Assembly: GCA_008711295.1 (NCBI GenBank)
Contig: VUYV01000736.1
Span: 109,988 to 173,987, forward strand
Direction of reading: 5' to 3'
Length of the DNA stretch: 64,000 nucleotides
Source of the DNA: Anarhynchus alexandrinus
Taxonomy: Eukaryota > Chordata > Aves > Charadriiformes > Charadriidae
The notes under the pieces were generated by a model. That model saw nothing but the letters and a program-made list of their open reading frames with translations, had not been told where the DNA came from and did not search any database. This document shows, piece by piece, positions 57,531 through 64,000 of this stretch; within the stretch, counting starts at the first letter, position 1, and each line of letters starts with the position of its first letter. The position numbers were made by a program, and so were the translations under genes.

Positions 57531-58810
57531 AAATGAAGTAAATCCACATGAGCAGCAAAGTAAAAGCACTTAAAATATCCCCACCGTAGAACTTACCATG
57601 GTAAATATTTTCTGGTAACACAGCATGCCTGTATCAAAGATTCATGGTCTGCTGTTCTCTGAAGTATTCTTCTCTTTCAGGAGTAACACTCAGAGAGGGT
57701 GTCACTGCAATGCCAAGTTGCCCTCCCTGTACTCCAAGGCACCTCCACTCAAACGCCCCCAAATGCCATTTCTTCCTTGTCAGAAGTCTTTGTTAACAAA
57801 TATCCCTTTTTGGTTTTTTGAGAACTGTGCTTTTCTTTTTTTGTTTGTAAACAAAGAAACAAACAAAAAGCCAGAATGTAGAAAATCTCTGCCAGAACTC
57901 AATTAATAAATAATGAGCATCGAGTGTTTTTGATCATTTCCTTCTGTCTGAGTCTTACAAACTGACAGTAAAATAGTGTATGACCCTTTACAGAACAATT
58001 TTACTATCACATTACATTCTCATTGGAAATTAAGCAACACAAATTTGGCATTTTGAATGGGAACGGCTGATCCAGTTTGGTACAATGTTACCCACTGGAA
58101 AGTCCAGAGAGAAATACACTGTGAGCCTGTGCAGCAGGATTTACAAAGCATCTATCTAGTCACACAGCAAGCCCTTGCATGACCTGCATAAACTTTTCGC
58201 CCCCACTCTGCACTACAGAAATGTAACTAACACTTCCCAACTCACAGAGCCGTACTATTTTGCTGGGTTTTTTGCATCATGTAGATGAAGATATAACTTG
58301 AGCTTGAATTCAAGCAGTTTCTCAGGATGTGTGAATCCAGAGGGATAGGTACAGAAGGGCAGGAACAGAGAGGAGTAAAGACATCCTATCCTGCTGCTGT
58401 AACTGGAAATGTAGGGATGGGAGAAGTTACTTTTGTATTCAAAATTGGAAAATGGTAAAAACTGAAATAACAGTGGTTTAGAGAAAGGGAAGAAGCTGAG
58501 ACCTGCTGGAAAAAGCATGTTTGGTCACCTGAGGAAAAAAAAAAACCACAACCAAAGGATGACTAGAGAACACCTTTTGCCACAGAGACAGTATATGAGA
58601 ACAGAAGAAACACACAAAGGCAGACAACTACACAAGTAGTTTCCAGCATTTTCTTAAAAATAGTGGCCAGGAAGACAAATCCCCATTCGGCCTCTCTTGG
58701 CATAACTTTACTTGATGGGAATATGCCAATTTTTACCAGCCATACACCTGCCCCTTTCATTTATAAGATACAGGAGACAAAAACAGTATTAATAACATCT
58801 TTTTATGTCC
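57531..58810. other. AT-leaning non-coding stretch, nothing recognised
   Basis: Frames up to 93 codons (57625-57906) without domains. No repeat family or RNA gene seen. Confidence 0.5.
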
Positions 58811-58830
58811 TGGTGTTCCTGAGAACACCA
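58811..58830. repeat. Perfect short hairpin (8-bp stem, 4-base loop)
   Basis: TGGTGTTC (58811-58818) pairs with GAACACCA (58823-58830) across CTGA. The arms contain TGTTC and GAACA half-sites, like those of steroid-receptor elements, but everted relative to the classical order. Confidence 0.6.
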
Positions 58831-60100
58831 TATGTTTACATTTGCAAACTGCAATGAGTGAGGTGCCTGCCATACATGCTAAATTGCCAGGATTCATGAA
58901 GTGAGCGAAAAGTCAAGGTTTCCATGACTTCAGCTCTAATTTGACTAACACCAGCACCAAGTGATCTCTACCCAAAGCATAAAAACATTCCTTATAAACA
59001 GCTTAAATGCCAGTACTTTAAAGGCACAACCGTTCATGTGTTGTAATCTCTCTAATGAATAAAATTCAATCACATCTACAAAGAAAAGAAATCTGTTTGT
59101 TGACACATCACTGAAAGGAAGCAAATAATGGCTCACAATACTAAGAAACCTGATGACAACATAAGGGAAATTACCCTTTGAATAATTTGTGCATGACTCG
59201 TAAGCTTTGGTGGGCTGCAAGGAATACAAACTCAACAATTCCATTTTGCCATCACACCAATATTTTGGGTTTTTATAGATACACTTTTTTTTAATGCATA
59301 CTTAGTCTCTTTTTTAAACTCTTTAAACTGCTTTGGGTGCAAGGGAAAGACTGGATTTGACCTCTTGGATGAATCACACGCACAAGCTTACTCAAAAAAA
59401 GCAGATGAACAATAAAATTAAAAAAAGGACAACTTTCCTCCCCTGCCTCTTTAAGATACTGCTGCCTTTCAGGCAGACAGTGAATGTTGCATTCAAGTAA
59501 TCGAACATGGATTTGTCTTAGTAACTGCAGCTATAATTGTAGCTACTGCTTATACTGCTTCCATCCTGTTAGTGTTACAATTGTCCAAAGCATAACACTC
59601 AACTAAATTCTTATAATTTCTGATAAATGTCTGATTTTTTATGTAACAGAAAAAAACCCACCTTCAGAATGTTACCCTTTTGCTTTTTCTGCTTCTTTGG
59701 CACCAAGAGCATTAAAAAGCAATACCTCCCCTCCCTTCAATGTCTGGCATTCCTATCTGAAACCAAAACACTCTGATTCAGTGGATGCTCTGCCCACTAT
59801 CACAGATAATGTGCCTTTTCCAAATCTGAGTCTCTTAAGGACAATGCAGGGTAGCTTTATTTTTAATCATTCACCAACTAGTATCCCATTTAGGATCTAG
59901 TAAGAATTGGCTTTTAGCATTTTCCTCTGCTGTATACGGAATCTGCATGTGGTTACTGCATATTATACAAAATAGCTATCAAAATAAATGGCCTGTGTTG
60001 TCATATTTACTCATACACAGAGTGTGTGTCTTAGGTAAGGGCACATTTTGCCTCTCATGTATTTTCATTACGACAACTAAGGCATAGGCATGAAAAGTCC
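58831..60100. other. AT-rich non-coding stretch, nothing recognised
   Basis: No coding, RNA or repeat-family signal; frames up to 99 codons on the minus strand lack domains. Confidence 0.5.
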
Positions 60101-60193
60101 ATCCCTCTGCACAGACATAGCAGGTCGATCAATCCCTCTGCATGGAAGCAGCATGTTCATGCATCCCTCTGCATGGAAACAGCATGCTGGGCA
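60101..60193 (+). repeat. 31-bp minisatellite, three copies
   Basis: ATCCCTCTGCA starts at 60101, 60132 and 60163, an exact 31-base period. Copies two and three share ATCCCTCTGCATGGAA and CAGCATG; copy one has diverged more. The period is not a multiple of three, so the array does not encode a protein repeat. Confidence 0.85.
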
Positions 60194-62590
60194 GAGCGGC
60201 AGCAATAAGAAACACGACTTTACCAACTCTTATCTCTCTATACTGACAAGAAGAAAAAACTCCTGCAGAGTCAAAGCTCTACACAAATTACATCATTTAA
60301 TGCAAGCAGTTACTCCTCCTAGGTTTCACTCTGTTTCACTAGAAAGCAACTTTTTAATAGCATTATTAAGGTAGCACACCATGATTTATTTTTACTCGTT
60401 GTTCTTCAGCTGAAAGTATTTTTGCCTCTTGCATTTCCTTCTTTTGCTTAAAGGAAGGATGGCCCAATAAAAGTTTAATGAGAAAAAACAGCATGAAATA
60501 CAACAACTCTGATTTATAGGGTCAGATGAAGAGATCGGAAACATCCATTAAATCCAAACACTACTTCCAGTCTTCCTTCTTGATCGTTTACTATTTTGCA
60601 TACTTTCCTTTATATCCTTGCAATAGCATATGGACAGGCCAACCACATCACACTTACTTGCTGTTTATGTAACAGATTCCTGCTATATCATCATCCCATA
60701 CTTCCAATAGTTGTGTGTGTTCTTGTCACCCCATCACAATAAACTGTCAGAAGAAGGAAACAGACTTCAGTGTGTGGCTCTGTGGCATTTTGGCAAGTTT
60801 AAGACAGACAAGAAAAGGGAAAGAGGGGAAAAAAGACAGGAGGCGAACAAAAGAGAAAGAGAAGAGCAGCACTTCCTCTTTTGTGTGGGAAGGTAAGCCA
60901 AGACAACAACCATAGTGCTTCACAGTAAAGCTCAAGAGATCTAAAAGGTCTGCAGCAAGCAGGGTGCTATGCACTGATTTGGGGTGCTGAGCACCCACTG
61001 TTCCCACTGCAGCTGCAGAAAGCAGATCGCTGCCTCGCTCAGGATTGAGCTTTCTGGGTCACAGACCACCATGTTCCCTGCAGCACCCAACACAACGAGA
61101 GATGCACCAGTTGTCATCCACAGGTGCTTCCAAGCCCCTTCCTCACCACCATTGCCTGCAGATAACTATGCCGCACGATGAGGAGGTGACCACACAGACA
61201 CTGTAGTAACCATCAGTAAGTTCCTCTCCCCTGACAAAGAGGTCAAACACAGCAGCAATAGAGGAGCTGCTGTTTTAGTGCTACAAAGCTAAGACAGTCA
61301 TAGAAAAAAGTACAAACTTACCACCCTAATGAAATTAAGTCCAAGTAATCTTCCCCCTCCGAACACTCCGAAGGAGCACTAAGTACCCTCAGTAATTTAA
61401 CTGAAATAAGTCTTCTATGAAGTTACTTCTCAATACTTGCAAAATATTCCTGGAAGTTTTTTGAGCATCATGGGAGCACCTGAGTGTATGTGTTAACCTG
61501 CACATCTAACAAGCCTGCTTCTTCTCTTGTTGAAATCAGCTGCCCTTAATTTTAACAGTAGGAGACCTGGGCCTTTTCTAGGGCTGTGTTCCTTATCAGA
61601 GCTCTATAAATGTCACACCTTTATTTTATTAGTGAAAGATGTATTTTATAAATTAACAATAAAAGCATTCTTGTACATGAGGTTTTTTGGCCCCTGTTGC
61701 GACTCTGAATTCTTGAAGGTCAGATAAAGCAGTCTGTAGAAAGGAAGAGAAGAAAATGCTCTGCAATATCCTTTTAAAGAGCGTCCGCAGTAAAAAGACA
61801 ATAAATAGCTGATTTGCTCTGAGGGCAGCCACGAATGTTAAGACCACAGTTAAATGAACCTGGTCATGAAAGGAGCAGCAGCTCGTCCGGTACTGTATCT
61901 ACATTAGTTAACTCTTTTTGTGATTCAAGTCCAAGACTTCATATTGTTCTATTTCCGCCTGTTCCTCTGCTCTAGATTCCCTTTGTGACACTTTTATCAA
62001 TGGAAAAATCGAGGGAGGGGTTTCCAGCTGGGAGCCCAACAAAAAAAACAGGAGGTTCAGTCTGGTTTTCTCACTTGCGCTGCAAGAGCCATTTTAGCGC
62101 CAGTAATAAAAGAAAAACTACACAAAGAAAAAATAGACATGACCTGAAATTATTTTATCATCATTAAATGCTGCACCGCTCTTTATTCTCCAGTATGGTT
62201 AGTCTCACACATTGCCACAATAATCTGCTAGCTTAAACAGTGCTCCTTGCAAATAACCTATTTGTATTAAGGGACGATGTCAGCTAGAATTCCGGGGAAA
62301 TAGTAAGAAAAAGTTAACAGCGCCATCAGTCAGATCTACTCTTTGTCACGCCCTTGCAATTTTTACAGATTTATAGCTGCAATGTCACAATTTAAAATAA
62401 AATAAAATAGCCTGATTGTGTCCTCTGCAAGAGGTGGGGAAAACACGCACAAACAAGGGAAGGTAACTGGCACGCTGGGAGCTGGGCAAAATGGATTTTG
62501 CACAGGCACATGTACATGGCTACACCTGGGGGTGTCATTACAGCAGCTGTGCTGCAGGCACAACCGCAGCCAGCTGTGTGCTTACACTAG
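60194..62590. other. Non-coding stretch, nothing recognised
   Basis: About 2.4 kb, AT-leaning with short frames only. A purine-rich run lies near 60800-60870. No RNA gene or repeat family identified. Confidence 0.5.
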
Positions 62591-62651
62591 ACTTGTAACC
62601 TTAGAAGGTGGTTTTGAAAATGAGATCATTTGCACTAAGAGGATTTTCAAG
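62591..62651 (+). other. Weak candidate exon before a consensus splice donor
   Basis: CAAG|GTAAGT at 62648-62657 matches the vertebrate donor consensus fully. The nearest plausible acceptor, GTGTGCTTACACTAG, ends at 62590, giving a 61-base segment; one earlier (CATTACAG) is also possible. The enclosing frame is open from 62418 but has no recognisable domain. No partner exon could be found in the window, so this may be a fortuitous donor. Confidence 0.15.
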
Positions 62652-63250
62652 GTAAGTCAACGGATAGATTTGGTCTCATTTAAGACCAGAAAAGACTATT
62701 AATCATACATTGGAACATTATGGCAGCACAGACCATTCATCTTGGGAGGCACTTTGTATAATAACAACAGAGCTCACAATAATGTCCGGGAGCACTGCTC
62801 CACACAGACGACAGGCTCCTTGAACTCTGGAGCTATCTACTGCAGCTATTTTCATATACCACCAAGAAGCCTTGGCCACCACCGTCTTCTCAAACAAAAG
62901 GACAAATGCCTCAAAACCTTCAACAGGCAATTATCCGGCCATTGCAGGCTCTGCAAGTGTCCCAAAACAAGGAAAATGTCTTTCGTGTGCATACACTGTC
63001 TGAACAAGATCAGGGCACAGTGTATGTAATGGCTCTGCTGAGAAAAGCGAGGCTACTATCGCCAGAAGGCAGCTGCTATCACCCCAATTGCCTAAATTTG
63101 GTAAAGCTGCAATAGGACAAAAGCGGCAAAGCTGAAAGGAAAATACAAGGGTAGAGAATCAGATGCAAAGGCTGTCTGCTTAGACACGAAGAATACTTAA
63201 AGAATGTGTCTCGTGATGAAAGAAAACTGGCAGTCATCATCATAAAACAG
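62652..63250. other. Non-coding stretch, nothing recognised
   Basis: Frames of 70-95 codons in several phases, no domain. No repeat family seen. Confidence 0.45.
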
Positions 63251-63296
63251 CCTGAGAGTTCAGAAGGTGCCTGAGATTTCAGAAGGCACCTGAGAG
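63251..63296 (+). repeat. 19-bp tandem repeat (2.4 copies) with hairpin
   Basis: CCTGAGAGTTCAGAAGGTG (63251-63269) is followed by CCTGAGATTTCAGAAGGCA (63270-63288) and a partial CCTGAGAG. The substitutions in the second copy create a perfect 8-bp inverted repeat: AGGTGCCT (63265-63272) and AGGCACCT (63284-63291), loop 11. Confidence 0.8.
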
Positions 63297-63976
63297 AGCG
63301 TGGTATGGTACCTAAACTCCCAGATAGTATATTCTAGCCTGCTGGACAACTTCTAATAATATTTTCAAAAGCTCATATGGCTCTCAGGTACCTAAACAGT
63401 AAGAAATAGTATACTGGTAAACCTTGAGAACTGACTGCTAGCGTTCTCTGAATCTGTACCACAGACGTGTTACGAGGAACAACTGTTTGGGGGGATCTGA
63501 AGTACCAGATACCTGCCCTGTAGATATCCCTACCAAGGGAACATGCCAAGCAAGAGAGGATAAAACACTTGCGAAGTTTGTGATGAGACTGGTGGGGAAC
63601 TGTATTCATTCCTAATGCCACAAAACTCAAAGTTTTTTAAATAAGCTACTGTAAACCCAATACCTGCTCTGTTTTACACTGAACTTTCTTACCGTTGGTT
63701 ATGTCCTCCCTAAAAATATACATGAACTTCATCGCTGACTTCAGCAAACCCACTGATCTGGGTTATGTCTCCAGCTCCAACCATTTACTTTATTGCCTTC
63801 CACAACATACCAAGCAATTCTCACTAAGTAGCTGAATGTGAAGCAGCTCAGTAGAGAGTTAAGGAAATGCCTAATTCAAAACTAATCTAAGGAGCAAACT
63901 ACATGTGGAAAAAATTAATTTAACCTACGTGAAGTCATATGAATTAACTGAAGGAAGCCTATGTGATCCTAGCAGA
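63297..63976. other. Non-coding stretch, nothing recognised
   Basis: AT-leaning sequence leading up to the CR1-type end. An 85-codon minus frame lacks a domain. Confidence 0.5.
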
Positions 63977-64000
63977 CACAGAATCACAGAATTTTCAGAG
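63977..64000 (-). mobile_element. CR1 LINE 3' end, minus orientation, cut by the window edge
   Basis: Two tandem CACAGAAT units (63977-63984, 63985-63992) are followed by TTTCAGAG. CR1 retroposons end in a short array of ATTCTGTG-type octamers. Read in reverse, they start with (CACAGAAT)n and then a TTCAGAGGTTGGAA-like sequence, so the element would extend rightward out of the window with its 5' side beyond the edge. Only about 24 bases are visible. Octamer period and following bases fit; the body cannot be checked here. Confidence 0.7.

Overview
The window looks like non-coding nuclear DNA from a bird, or at least a sauropsid: a gene desert or the inside of a very large intron. The clearest clue is the right edge, where two CACAGAAT units followed by TTTCAGAG look like the inverted 3' end of a CR1 LINE, the dominant retroposon of birds and reptiles. 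Other clues are the scarcity of young interspersed repeats, generally low CpG, AT-leaning composition, short microsatellites, and several heavily decayed repeats. I recognise the latter from memory as MIR-like and old amniote or archosaur families. I found no bacterial or viral gene organisation, operon, rRNA, tRNA, CRISPR array, LTR retrovirus or insertion sequence.

No protein-coding gene can be named. Open reading frames are short and scattered on both strands, as expected by chance. The longest (228 codons, 54194-54880) runs through a poly-A tract and has no recognisable domain. The one exon-like arrangement that fits together is on the + strand at 8324-9231. Three segments with good splice borders join in compatible phase into a 94-codon reading frame ending in TGA, about 750 bases downstream of a CpG-enriched patch (7347-7569). 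I offer it only as a low-confidence hypothesis. A single consensus donor at 62652 is a second weak exon candidate.

Layout. 1-3200: an old direct duplication (about 1165-1276 and 1826-1945), a 30-bp alternating purine/pyrimidine tract, and three identical CTAATTAGC homeodomain-type sites (2600-3192). 3200-7300: mostly featureless, with a G-quadruplex candidate at 6016. 7300-9360: CpG patch, exon-like chain and an ATT-rich microsatellite. 9400-17000: featureless apart from a CA repeat and an AT-rich block (12540-12870). 17037-17912: CpG cluster, 42-bp Z-DNA-type tract, paired AP-1 sites and an MEF2-like site. 18000-44000: most of the decayed repeats, plus strand-skewed pyrimidine-rich stretches and a homeodomain/octamer cluster at 38124-38201. 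44000-64000: sparse, with another MIR-like relic (55688), a strong G-quadruplex candidate (57180), a 31-bp minisatellite (60101), a 19-bp minisatellite with hairpin (63251), and the CR1 end.

Nothing here demonstrates genes working together. If the window has a function it is probably regulatory, and the transcription-factor site clusters are the best places to look. All repeat-family calls come from recalled consensus patterns, not from a search.
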